Assembly: GCA_036496265.1 (NCBI GenBank)
Contig: DASXLL010000103.1
Location: forward strand, 1-12,375
Length of the DNA: 12,375 nt
From: CAYLLN01 sp036496265
GTDB taxonomy: Bacteria > Planctomycetota > Planctomycetia > Pirellulales > Pirellulaceae
Direction: 5' to 3'
The notes under the pieces are model-generated. The model did no database searches, was not told where the DNA came from, and worked only from the letters and a program-made list of their open reading frames with translations. The position numbers were made by a program, and so were the translations under genes. Each line of letters starts with the position of its first letter. The first letter of the stretch is position 1. Below, piece after piece: positions 5,474 to 12,282 of the stretch.

Positions 5474-6871
5474 TCACTTGCCGGCTGCCATCTTAAGTGC
5501 GACCAGGTACGGCACGGGCTCGGCACCGAGAGCATTCAGCACGGTTCCGCCTGCGGTGAAAGTATGGGTGACCCAATCGGGACGTCCATACTTTTCAAGC
5601 GCCGTTCCGCCTTCGCCGCCACCGACATAAACCTTAATTCCGGCATCTTTCATACGTTTTAACTGGGCGACGAAGGACTTGGTCCCCGCTTCGAACCGTG
5701 CGTCTTCGAACATGCCGAACACGCCGTTATGAAACGCCACAGCCGGCTTGCCTTTGTGCGCCTCGATGAATTCGCCGACTTTTTTCTCGAACAAGGCTGT
5801 GGTTTTAGGCCCAATGTCGAACTGCTGATCCCCCGGCTGCAGCACCTCGACAACCCGTTCATCGCCGAGTTTGAAATCGACTGGCAAAACCAGCTCGATG
5901 CCGTGCGACTTGGCCACCTGCACCATCCGCTTGGCCTGCTCGATCCGCTCTGGCGGAATGTAATACGGCTTATCTTTGTGAGCTGGGTCCTCGGTCACGC
6001 CCAGGCAAAAGTCCTTGCCGTTTAATAGCACATCCGCCTTCTTGAGGGCCATGGCGAGGGAGCCAGCGCTGAAAATCGTCCGAATCGTGCCGCGGGCGAT
6101 CATCGCTTCGAGGTCGTCGAGCTTGTCGATTTTGATGCCGCTGAAGACAACGAGTTGCGCTTTAATGCAATCCTGCATCGGCCCGTCGAATTCGTGAGCG
6201 ATGTAGTCGCCGAGCGCTGCCTTTTGCATTGCCAGGGGCGCAATTGTGCTCGATGCGTCGAGACTGCCAGCAGATAGTGCCTCATTCACATAAATGCTGG
6301 CCACTTTTTCGGCCAGCGAATTCGCAAGCGTGGTCAATTTCTGCGAGAGATCAGCGAGCGCGGGCTCTTTGGCTTTCCACAGCACCGTTTCAATGTCATA
6401 GCCGCGCACGTTCTGCAGCAAGAGCACGCTGCCCGGTTTCGCTTCTGCGATTTTCGCCGTCACCCGCGGCTTAACTGTGTTTGTCGCCTCATCGAGCCAA
6501 TCTTCGATCAACGGGACCTCGCAGCCGAGGATTTCGCCGAGTCGCTTGGCAACTTTGGACAAAGAACCGATTGGTTTGTCGGGCTGCTTGCGACCCAGAT
6601 GTCCAAAAACGATCTGCTTCCAGCCTTTGCTCCGCCCAAACTCCAGTGTCGCCTTCATCGAACGAAGCCGGATGTCTTCCTGGCCGACTTCTGGACCGGG
6701 TTTGCAATCGACATCGCCCCGCACGAGCACCGGAGTGCCCGATGACACGTCGTCGAGGGATGAAAGCCGCGGGATGGCCTTCAAATAGTCCGCCAAGGTC
6801 AGGTTGGGATGCGGATCAAATCCTTTCAGCACGCGGCACAGCTTCAACACGCGGTCGGCAGTAACAGACAT
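5474..6871 (-). CDS. pgk: divergent phosphoglycerate kinase
   Basis: The product is 465 residues, about 70 longer than a typical bacterial PGK, with roughly 45 extra residues at the N-terminus. Start ATG at 6871 has AAGGAG six bases upstream. Recognisable motifs in order: V-L-V-R-G-D-V-D at 48-55 (usual V-R-x-D-F-N), D-I-R-L-R at 66-70, G-H-L-G-R at 90-94, L-L-Q-N-V-R at 151-156, Y-V-N-E-A at 194-198, F-S-G-I-K-I-D-K at 243-250 (usual G-G-A-K), D-I-G-P-K-T at 352-357, F-H-N-G-V-F-G-M-F-E at 380-389, and V-G-G-G-E-G-G at 416-422. The usual H-R-x-H-x-S block after Y-V-N-D-A-F is replaced by A-G-S-L-D-A-S-S. PGK transfers phosphate between 1,3-bisphosphoglycerate and ADP in the cytoplasm. It follows coaX on the same strand. 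Overall family membership is solid; whether it is the glycolytic enzyme is less sure. Confidence 0.8.
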   Translation of the reverse strand: MSVTADRVLKLCRVLKGFDPHPNLTLADYLKAIPRLSSLDDVSSGTPVLVRGDVDCKPGPEVGQEDIRLRSMKATLEFGRSKGWKQIVFGHLGRKQPDKPIGSLSKVAKRLGEILGCEVPLIEDWLDEATNTVKPRVTAKIAEAKPGSVLLLQNVRGYDIETVLWKAKEPALADLSQKLTTLANSLAEKVASIYVNEALSAGSLDASSTIAPLAMQKAALGDYIAHEFDGPMQDCIKAQLVVFSGIKIDKLDDLEAMIARGTIRTIFSAGSLAMALKKADVLLNGKDFCLGVTEDPAHKDKPYYIPPERIEQAKRMVQVAKSHGIELVLPVDFKLGDERVVEVLQPGDQQFDIGPKTTALFEKKVGEFIEAHKGKPAVAFHNGVFGMFEDARFEAGTKSFVAQLKRMKDAGIKVYVGGGEGGTALEKYGRPDWVTHTFTAGGTVLNALGAEPVPYLVALKMAAGK

Positions 6872-6877
6872 CTTCCA

Positions 6878-6883
6878 CTCCTT
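6878..6883 (-). promoter_or_regulatory. strong Shine-Dalgarno of the pgk-like gene
   Basis: AAGGAG is six bases before the ATG at 6871 on the minus strand. It decides the start in favour of this ATG over an upstream in-frame candidate at 6934, which would translate through the adjacent hairpin repeat. Confidence 0.75.
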
Positions 6884-6939
6884 GTAGGGTGGGCTGCGCC
6901 CACTATCGCGTCGAAGACGGTGGGCACAGCCCACCCTAC
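6884..6939. repeat. 20-bp inverted repeat abutting the pgk ribosome binding site
   Basis: GTAGGGTGGGCTGCGCCCAC at 6884-6903 is matched by the reverse complement of 6920-6939 with one difference (C/T), across a 16-base loop. Each arm is also itself a small palindrome (GTGGGC-x3-GCCCAC). It fills almost the whole gap between the coaX stop (6941) and the pgk ribosome binding site (6878-6883). Such GTAGGGTGGGC units look like dispersed miniature repeats; the stem could also shape translation or RNA stability of the downstream gene. Confidence 0.75.
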
Positions 6940-6940
6940 C

Positions 6941-7720
6941 TTACCCGCGCGACGCCGCGACGGCGATGCCTGAGAGGACCATGTCGGGCACGAATGTCGC
7001 GTCGTCGCCGAGATATTGTGTGAACTGCCGCAGGTCACCGCCGGTGACGAAGATTTCCGGCTCTTGCTCTAACGGTTCCGACATACGCGTAACGATCTCG
7101 CGAACGGCACCGACGGCCCCCCAAAACAGACCGCTGCGGATTGCGTCGTCCGTATTCTTACCCAGCAATGGTGGTGGCTGATCGTTGGGCGAGAGAATCG
7201 CCAGCGGCAATAAATCGGCGCCATAAAGTGCCTCAGCCGACATGCGAAATCCCGGCAGAATCACACCACCTTCGAATGCGCCGTTTGCACCTATCAGATT
7301 CACCGTGATCGCCGAGCCGGCGCCAATGACGACTGCCGGTCGATCGGCAGCGCGAATGACATTGGCAGCAATCGCCGCCGCGAGCCGATCCAAACCGACG
7401 CGCTCCGGGAATTCGACGCGGACCTCAATCGGCAAATCTTTGTGCCCGAGCAAACAAACGACATCGTTGGGACGATTGGCGGTAATCCAATTCGTCAAAA
7501 TGCGGGTGCCGTCGCGATGAACGCTGACGATATGCCACGCACATGACCCCAGGGGCAGCGACTGCCCAAAATCTCCCGCCGGCTCGTCTCCCGTTTTGAA
7601 CTTCTTCGTCGCCACCGGTTGCGGCAGACTGCCCGCCGCCTTCTTCGACGGGAAATCAAACCAGCCGACTTTGGTGGCGCTGTTGCCGATATCGACAGCG
7701 ATTAGCCGGCGATTGGTCAT
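6941..7720 (-). CDS. coaX: type III pantothenate kinase
   Basis: The product is 259 residues, normal for the family. It phosphorylates pantothenate in the first step of coenzyme A synthesis, in the cytoplasm. Visible motifs: the ASKHA phosphate loop V-D-I-G-N-S-A-T-K at 9-17, G-L-D-R at 109-112 with the catalytic Asp 111, G-A-G-S-A-I-T at 133-139, and G-G-V-I-L-P-G at 151-157. The third motif is usually D-x-G-T-A-x-T; here the Asp is Gly 133 and the Thr is Ser 136. In HAMAP-type annotation of the family that Asp binds the activating K+ and the Thr contacts ATP, so monovalent cation use may differ. The ATG at 7720 overlaps the obgE stop as ATGA, so the two are translationally coupled. The pgk-like gene follows after a hairpin repeat. 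Confidence 0.85.
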   Translation of the reverse strand: MTNRRLIAVDIGNSATKVGWFDFPSKKAAGSLPQPVATKKFKTGDEPAGDFGQSLPLGSCAWHIVSVHRDGTRILTNWITANRPNDVVCLLGHKDLPIEVRVEFPERVGLDRLAAAIAANVIRAADRPAVVIGAGSAITVNLIGANGAFEGGVILPGFRMSAEALYGADLLPLAILSPNDQPPPLLGKNTDDAIRSGLFWGAVGAVREIVTRMSEPLEQEPEIFVTGGDLRQFTQYLGDDATFVPDMVLSGIAVAASRG

Positions 7721-8721
7721 TGGTTTTCCGGCCTTGCGGCCGTTAGCAAGCCATCGATCGTGCGCACCAGCTCATTCATTCCTTGGCCGGTCACTGCCGA
7801 AATCAACAACACTTCGTGACCGCACGCTTCCTTCAATTGCTCGCATAGCTCCGTAGCGCCTGGCAATTCAGCTTTGGATACAACGACAATTTCCGGCCGC
7901 TGGGCCAGCCGTTCATCGTACTGTGCCAATTCGCTGCGGATGACTCGATAATTGTCGATGGGATCGCTTTGATCGGCTGGCGTGGGTTCGACGAGATGCA
8001 CGAGAATACCGGCGCGCTCGATGTGCCGCAGGAACTCGTGGCCGAGCCCTGCGCCCGTATGTGCCCCTTCGATCAAACCGGGGATATCGGCCATGACGAA
8101 CTGTCGATCGCCATCGACGGTGACGATTCCCAGATTCGGGTGCTTCGTCGTGAACGGATAATCAGCGATCGCCGGGCGGGCCTTCGTCAGCCGCGATAAG
8201 AGCGTGCTTTTGCCGGCATTGGGCTTGCCGATGAGGCCGACGTCGGCGATCACTTTCAATTCGAGAACGAGTTCACGCCGCTCGCCTTCGCCGCCCGGCG
8301 TCGAGTCGCGCGGGGCGCGGTTTGTGGCCGATTTGAAGGATTGATTTCCGCGGCCTGCGGCGCCGCCGCGAGCGGCGACGACATTTTCACCGTCTGCTTT
8401 TAAGTCCTTGATGGTGAAACTTTCTTTGGCGTCGATGATTAGCGTGCCCGGCGGCACTTCAATCACCAAATCTTCCGCGCTGCGCCCCTGTTTATTCGCT
8501 CCACTCCCCGGCGAGCCGTTGTCCGCTCGCCAAAACCGATGATGGGCCAGCGACGCCAGGTTGTTGACGCCATTTTTCGCCACAATAACAACGTTGCCTC
8601 CTGTCCCACCGTCACCGCCGTCCGGCCCGCCATGCGGCACGGACTTCTCGCGCCGAAAGCTCATACAGCCGTTGCCGCCGCGGCCGCCCCGGACTTCGAT
8701 TGTGACGCGATCGACGAACAT
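7717..8721 (-). CDS. obgE: Obg/CgtA GTPase
   Basis: The product is 334 residues. The glycine-rich Obg fold occupies residues 1-158 (F-V-D-R-V-T-I-E-V at the start, then G-G-x-G-G-N-G, G-G-P-D-G-G-D-G-G-x-G-G-N-V). The G domain follows: G1 G-K-P-N-A-G-K-S at 165-172, switch I Y-P-F-T-T at 188-192, G3 D-I-P-G at 212-215 followed by L-I-E-G-A-x-x-G-x-G-L-G-x-x-F-L-R-H, G4 as S-K-A-E at 282-285, and G5 S-A-V at 308-310. There is no C-terminal OCT domain, which is optional in the family. Obg acts in 50S subunit assembly and stress responses. The usual G4 N-K-x-D is changed at both key positions. The gene is 120 bases after rpmA, with a terminator in between, and overlaps coaX. No Shine-Dalgarno is evident. 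Confidence 0.92.
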   Translation of the reverse strand: MFVDRVTIEVRGGRGGNGCMSFRREKSVPHGGPDGGDGGTGGNVVIVAKNGVNNLASLAHHRFWRADNGSPGSGANKQGRSAEDLVIEVPPGTLIIDAKESFTIKDLKADGENVVAARGGAAGRGNQSFKSATNRAPRDSTPGGEGERRELVLELKVIADVGLIGKPNAGKSTLLSRLTKARPAIADYPFTTKHPNLGIVTVDGDRQFVMADIPGLIEGAHTGAGLGHEFLRHIERAGILVHLVEPTPADQSDPIDNYRVIRSELAQYDERLAQRPEIVVVSKAELPGATELCEQLKEACGHEVLLISAVTGQGMNELVRTIDGLLTAARPENQ

Positions 8722-8743
8722 ACTTGGGAACAGGCTGGCAGCT

Positions 8744-8787
8744 GGCTTTAAAAAAACAAAGGACGTTTCCTTTTGAAGGAAACGTCC
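8744..8787 (-). terminator. intrinsic terminator after rpmA
   Basis: On the minus strand a perfect 12-bp stem (GGACGTTTCCTT pairing with AAGGAAACGTCC, at 8761-8772 and 8776-8787) with a 3-base loop is followed by TTTGTTTTTTT. This is a textbook Rho-independent terminator for the rpmA transcript. On the plus strand the trailing sequence is CTTCTATTATT, weaker but possibly also functional. Its T-tract ends only about 22 bases before the obgE start codon. Confidence 0.85.
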
Positions 8788-8815
8788 CTTCTATTATTCC
8801 GACTTTGGATTGCAT

Positions 8816-8834
8816 GGCAGGCAAGATGCCTGCC
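8816..8834. repeat. 8-bp perfect palindromic hairpin GGCAGGCA/TGCCTGCC
   Basis: GGCAGGCA (8816-8823), a 3-base loop, and TGCCTGCC (8827-8834) lie immediately after the rpmA stop and before the terminator. It is a separate hairpin from the terminator. This word resembles dispersed intergenic palindromes; I cannot test copy number here. Confidence 0.6.
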
Positions 8835-8841
8835 CCACAAT

Positions 8842-9093
8842 TTAGTTCGCGGCGGGGTCGATATTCACACGGCGGCCTTCTTGGTCGAAGCGGACGGTGC
8901 CGTCAACGAGGGCCCAAAGCGTGTAGTCTTTCGCCATGCCCATATTGCGACCTGGCCGAAACTTGGTGCCGCACTGGCGAACGATGATATTGCCGGCGAT
9001 GACTTTTTCGCCGCCGAACCGCTTCACGCCCCGACGCTGCGCGTTCGAATCGCGACCATTCCGCGTCGAGCCTTGACCCTTCTTATGTGCCAT
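8842..9093 (-). CDS. rpmA: 50S ribosomal protein L27
   Basis: The product is 83 residues, normal for bacterial L27. It starts M-A-H-K-K-G-Q-G-S-T-R-N-G-R-D-S, the conserved N-terminal tail that reaches the peptidyl transferase centre, with no cleavable extension. G-V-K-R-F-G-G-E, I-V-R-Q-C-G-T-K-F-R-P-G and N-M-G-M-A-K-D-Y-T-L follow, all family signatures. GGAG lies eight bases before the ATG at 9093. In most bacteria rplU (L21) is directly upstream; here the upstream neighbour is a gene for an exported protein of unknown function, with a hairpin repeat between them. A terminator follows before obgE. Confidence 0.97.
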   Translation of the reverse strand: MAHKKGQGSTRNGRDSNAQRRGVKRFGGEKVIAGNIIVRQCGTKFRPGRNMGMAKDYTLWALVDGTVRFDQEGRRVNIDPAAN

Positions 9094-9109
9094 TGCAAAA
9101 ACTCCACCC

Positions 9110-9191
9110 TGTAGGGAATGGCCTCTGTGCCATTCCGCTGAATGGCCATTCGACCGTCAAGAACGGAACGCCACGGAGGGCGTTCCCTACA
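9110..9191. repeat. 28-bp inverted repeat upstream of rpmA
   Basis: The arms 9110-9137 (TGTAGGGAATGGCCTCTGTG and on to CCG) and 9164-9191 (its reverse complement reads TGTAGGGAACGCCCTCCGTG and on to CCG) match at 23 of 28 positions by eye, around a 26-base centre. It lies between the stop of the exported-protein gene (9214) and the rpmA ribosome binding site (9102-9105). Like the repeat before pgk it starts with GTAGGG next to the ribosome binding site. The pattern suggests a dispersed element; transcription through it would form a strong stem. Confidence 0.75.
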
Positions 9192-9213
9192 AAAAACATA
9201 GGAATCTCAGAGT

Positions 9214-10332
9214 TTACCGGTAAATCCAAACGTAATCAACCGGCTTTTCGATCCCGTATTCCTTGAGAATTGCCTGTTGATCGGCCGGATCGGGGTCCAG
9301 GCGGCAGCCGAAATGGATTTCCTCTTCCTTCAAATCGACCGTATCACCCGGCCGCCAGAAATTGAGCTGCAGCGTCTTTTTGAGCAGCTTCCGCCCGGTG
9401 CCTGGAGCGTCGCCGGCCTTAAACGCTCCGGCGGGGTCTTCAAACTTGTAAGCGTTCGTCAGGCCCTGGATGTGAACGACGAAATAGTCGATACGGGGAT
9501 CGATGTGCGCCCACGTTACAACGCCCCATACCCCTTCGCTGGGATCATGACTGACCGGGAGCGGCACTTCGCTGATTGTCAGCGAGTTATAAATCGGGGT
9601 TTCCTCGCGGCCCGGGAACTCGCGAGCCTTGATTGGCCCGAGCGCCGCGGGAATTACCTGATCGAGATATTCCTTTTTGTACTCCGTCGAATGCAACACG
9701 AAATGCGGAAAGAACCGCAGCTCCGTCGTCTTGCGGCCAAAAACCTCGACTTCATCCGTCGTGTCCTTGAACTTCTCGTAGAGTTCCTTGGCCTCCGGCA
9801 CGGAAGGATCGATCAGCGTCAGCAATTCCTCATTGGGATCCGTTGTCTCCCCCGCGGCAGCCAGCGATTCCGGCGTGATCAGCCCCTTCGGCTTCAAATG
9901 ATTTCCCGGATTGCGAACGCGATAAACCATGTACCACAGCAGCTGCCGCTGCATTCGCCCATTCGCTTGCGGCACATCGACCGTGATCATCCGCATCGGC
10001 TTGAACGAGAATTCCAGATTCCAAATCGTTCGCCGCATCAGCACATTCTGCGACCGCTCATACACGGTCGATGACGGCGACGCCAGCTTCGGCTCGTATT
10101 TCGCATCCTTCATCACGGCTGGAATCTCAACCAGCGGCTGCGGTCCGCTGAACATCTCCTCCGCCTGCGGCGCGGGGGGAATCGTCATGATCACTCCCGG
10201 CGCGAACGTCCGCGACGGCCGCTGAGCTAGTGCCGACCTCTGGACACGCGGTGGCCCAACCAGCGCAACAGTCAACGCCAGGACGATCAGAGCCAGGGCT
10301 CGGCGACTGCGAACAAAACGCTGCATAGACAT
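9214..10332 (-). CDS. exported protein of unknown function
   Basis: The product is 372 residues from the ATG at 10332. The reading frame stays open further up, with an ATG at 10404 and a TTG at 10467, but the 10332 start (or 10326) places a signal peptide at the very N-terminus: M-S-M-Q-R-F-V-R-S-R-R, a hydrophobic core A-L-A-L-I-V-L-A-L-T-V-A-L-V-G, then S-A-L-A-Q as a likely cleavage region. The mature part has no membrane segment or catalytic motif that I recognise. Conserved-looking elements are L-L-W-Y-M-V-Y-R-V-R-N-P-G, F-F-P-H-F-V-L-H-S near the middle, and a C-terminus ending E-K-P-V-D-Y-V-W-I-Y-R. I associate this ending with a planctomycete-specific hypothetical family, without a known role. 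It is likely periplasmic or surface-located. No clear ribosome binding site is seen, so the start is uncertain. Confidence 0.7.
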   Translation of the reverse strand: MSMQRFVRSRRALALIVLALTVALVGPPRVQRSALAQRPSRTFAPGVIMTIPPAPQAEEMFSGPQPLVEIPAVMKDAKYEPKLASPSSTVYERSQNVLMRRTIWNLEFSFKPMRMITVDVPQANGRMQRQLLWYMVYRVRNPGNHLKPKGLITPESLAAAGETTDPNEELLTLIDPSVPEAKELYEKFKDTTDEVEVFGRKTTELRFFPHFVLHSTEYKKEYLDQVIPAALGPIKAREFPGREETPIYNSLTISEVPLPVSHDPSEGVWGVVTWAHIDPRIDYFVVHIQGLTNAYKFEDPAGAFKAGDAPGTGRKLLKKTLQLNFWRPGDTVDLKEEEIHFGCRLDPDPADQQAILKEYGIEKPVDYVWIYR

Positions 10333-10886
10333 AGAAGTGGCTGCACCAGCCGCGCTAACGGCTGACAAGCGAGAAAAGCCTAGCCTTTTAGTATAGTTCT
10401 GCATTTTCTCGATTCCAGTCGCTACCGTTGAGATCAGGGGTCGGTCTGGGGGCACGAGTGCGCTCAAGTTTGAAGTTTTTTCATTACGACGGGGTGGAGG
10501 GAAGATTTTAAATGGTTGTGGAGTCTGGAGTTGTGGTTTTGGGCGAAAGGGGGGTTGCGCTCAAGTTGAGACTGGAGGGCCGTTGTCATTTGTCCATTGT
10601 CAGTGGCGGCGAGGTAAAGCAATTGTGCAGTGCCAGAGGGAAAGAGGGGTGAGCGCCTCCCATAGATAGATTGCGATTTGGGCGAAAAACCGGACCGAAA
10701 TCTGGGCGGTTTTTGAAAATTGCGGGAAAGCGCGAATCGAATTCTGCGTGGATGACACCGTATGTCGCTGATATTCGAGCATCAGTTTTTTTACGGTTTT
10801 TGAAAACGGTTTTGGGCGTGCTCCGTCTAGTTCTCCAGGCCCGGCAATGGGCCAAATCGCCAATCAGCGTCATTGGGAGCAATGCC
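10333..10886. other. 554-bp divergent intergenic region with a 13-bp direct repeat
   Basis: Both flanking genes, transcribed away from each other, encode exported proteins, so their promoters should lie here. I see two copies of CGGTTTTTGAAAA at 10707-10719 and 10794-10806, both on the plus strand, 87 bases apart, the second followed by CGGTTTTG. These could be operator-like sites or chance AT-rich words. No convincing sigma-70 box pair stands out. The region is open in one frame in line with the downstream gene (72 codons), but the good ribosome binding site and signal peptide at 10887 argue against using it. A TTGTCATTTGTCCATTGTCA stretch at about 10582-10601 has internal repetition. Confidence 0.4.
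10875..10879 (+). promoter_or_regulatory. ribosome binding site fixing the start of the prenyltransferase-repeat gene
   Basis: GGGAG lies seven bases before the ATG at 10887, which opens directly onto a signal peptide. This favours 10887 over upstream in-frame ATGs at 10671 and 10752. Confidence 0.65.
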
Positions 10887-12242
10887 ATGTTGCGCCGTTT
10901 CATCGCGATCGTTTCGATATCGTTATTGGCTTTCTCATTATCAGTAGCGGTTGCTGAACCGCCGCTGTCCAAATCGACCGAGCCAGTGGCCGTGGCTCGG
11001 CCGGAAGCTAAGCCGTTGGCTGAGCACACACGGAAGGGTCTGGCCTATTTGGTGAGCCAGCAGTCGGCGAGTGGCGGCTTTGGCCAGGGCGGCGGCTGGC
11101 GATCGGCGAGCCAGGGTGGCCGTGTCGAAGGAACGAATGTGGAAGATCCGGCGGATGTTGGTAACACGGCGATCGCGGCCCTGGCTTTGTTACGCTCTGG
11201 CAGCACGCCGAGTTCGGGCGAATACGCGAAGCCGTTGGTTAAAGCGATCGAGTTTGTATGCGGCAAAATTGAAAAGGTGGAGGTGGATTCGCCATTTGTA
11301 ACGGACGTGCTCGGCACGCAAATTCAAAGCAAGATCGGCCAGTATGTCGATACGTTTCTAGCCGCGCTGCTGCTCTCGGAAGTGAAAGGCAAGATGCCGG
11401 ACGAATCGAGCGAAAAGCGAGTTGCCGAGGCGCTGGCCAAAGCAATGGCCAAGATCGAAAAGCATCAAAAAGCCGACGGGACGTTTGCCGGAAACGCTGG
11501 ATGGGCGTCGGTGCTTTCGCAGGCCCTCTGTAGCAAAGCTATCAACCGCGCGGCCCAAAATGGCGTCGCCGTGAAAGTGGAGATTCTCGACCGCGATGCT
11601 CAGCTTGCCGCGGCGGGCGTTGATCTCAAATCGAGGGATTTCGCGGTTGCCGAGGCCACGCCGGCAGCGATTGGCGGCGAGGCCGGGAGCCGTTTGGCGG
11701 TCGGCCGAATCGCGGGCCCGGCTGCACCTATTGGTGGGCCGAGCGACGCAGGGATTTCGGTGTATAGCTTTTCGGCCAAAGCTGGGGGTTTGCAAGACGC
11801 AGTGAACACGGCGCGGCCGGCGGCCAAAAAAGCCGAGCGGGTGCTGGCCGATATACAGGCGAGCAAGGAAGCAAAGGACGAAGCGAAGCAGACGGTTGAC
11901 CGTGCTCGACGACTGGAAGAAGCCAGTGATGCAGCGAACAACGGCATCCTCAAGCGACTTGACGACAAGAATTTCATCGCGGGCTTTGGCAACAACGGCG
12001 GCGAGGAGTTTTTGAGCTACATGAACATCAGCGAAACGCTGCTCGTTAAAGGCGGCAACGAGTGGAAAACGTGGGATAAGTCAATCAGCGAGAATCTCGC
12101 CCGTGTGCAAAACGAAGATGGCAGTTGGTCCGGCCACCACTGCATCACCGGTCGGACATTTTGCACGTCCGCCGCACTGTTGACGCTCCTGGCTGACCGC
12201 GCCCCCGTTCCACTCGCCGCCGAAATTCGCGGCCAAAGGTAA
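10887..12242 (+). CDS. exported protein with prenyltransferase/squalene-oxidase-like repeats
   Basis: The product is 451 residues. Residues 1-23 (MLRRFIAIVSISLLAFSLSV, then AVA) are a Sec signal peptide followed by E-P-P. Three helical repeat units of the alpha/alpha-toroid type are visible: G-L-A-Y-L-V-S-Q-Q-S-A-S-G-G-F near 51-65, with D-V-G-N-T-A-I-A-A-L-A-L-L after it; I-E-K-H-Q-K-A-D-G-T-F near 190-200, with W-A-S-V-L-S-Q-A-L; and N-L-A-R-V-Q-N-E-D-G-S-W near 404-415, with F-C-T-S-A-A-L-L-T-L-L. Q-x-x-D-G-[ST]-[WF] is the QW-like signature. Between repeats two and three lie an Ala/Gly/Pro-rich stretch and a charged coiled-coil segment at about 307-349. No catalytic D-x-D-D motif of squalene-hopene cyclases is seen, so a binding or scaffold role outside the cytoplasm is more likely than cyclisation. 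The function is unknown. Confidence 0.75.
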   Translation: MLRRFIAIVSISLLAFSLSVAVAEPPLSKSTEPVAVARPEAKPLAEHTRKGLAYLVSQQSASGGFGQGGGWRSASQGGRVEGTNVEDPADVGNTAIAALALLRSGSTPSSGEYAKPLVKAIEFVCGKIEKVEVDSPFVTDVLGTQIQSKIGQYVDTFLAALLLSEVKGKMPDESSEKRVAEALAKAMAKIEKHQKADGTFAGNAGWASVLSQALCSKAINRAAQNGVAVKVEILDRDAQLAAAGVDLKSRDFAVAEATPAAIGGEAGSRLAVGRIAGPAAPIGGPSDAGISVYSFSAKAGGLQDAVNTARPAAKKAERVLADIQASKEAKDEAKQTVDRARRLEEASDAANNGILKRLDDKNFIAGFGNNGGEEFLSYMNISETLLVKGGNEWKTWDKSISENLARVQNEDGSWSGHHCITGRTFCTSAALLTLLADRAPVPLAAEIRGQR

Positions 12243-12264
12243 ACTGAAACGATTTCTACTAGTC

Positions 12265-12282
12265 GGGACCAAACCTGGTCCC
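12265..12282. repeat. hairpin GGGACC/GGTCCC after the last gene
   Basis: A 6-bp perfect stem with a 6-base loop lies 22 bases after the stop of the prenyltransferase-repeat gene. No T-tract follows on the plus strand, so a terminator role is only possible. The remaining bases to 12375 are A-rich (AGCCACAAAAAACACAAAAA and similar) and hold no gene I can support. Confidence 0.5.

Noticed and set aside
10671..10886. 72-codon N-terminal extension of the prenyltransferase-repeat gene
   Set aside because: It would bury the signal peptide; the ATG at 10887 has a good ribosome binding site directly before it.
10586..11029. Minus-strand frame of 147 codons overlapping the 5' end of the prenyltransferase-repeat gene
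   Set aside because: It overlaps the signal peptide region of a better-supported gene, has no ribosome binding site and shows no recognisable motif.
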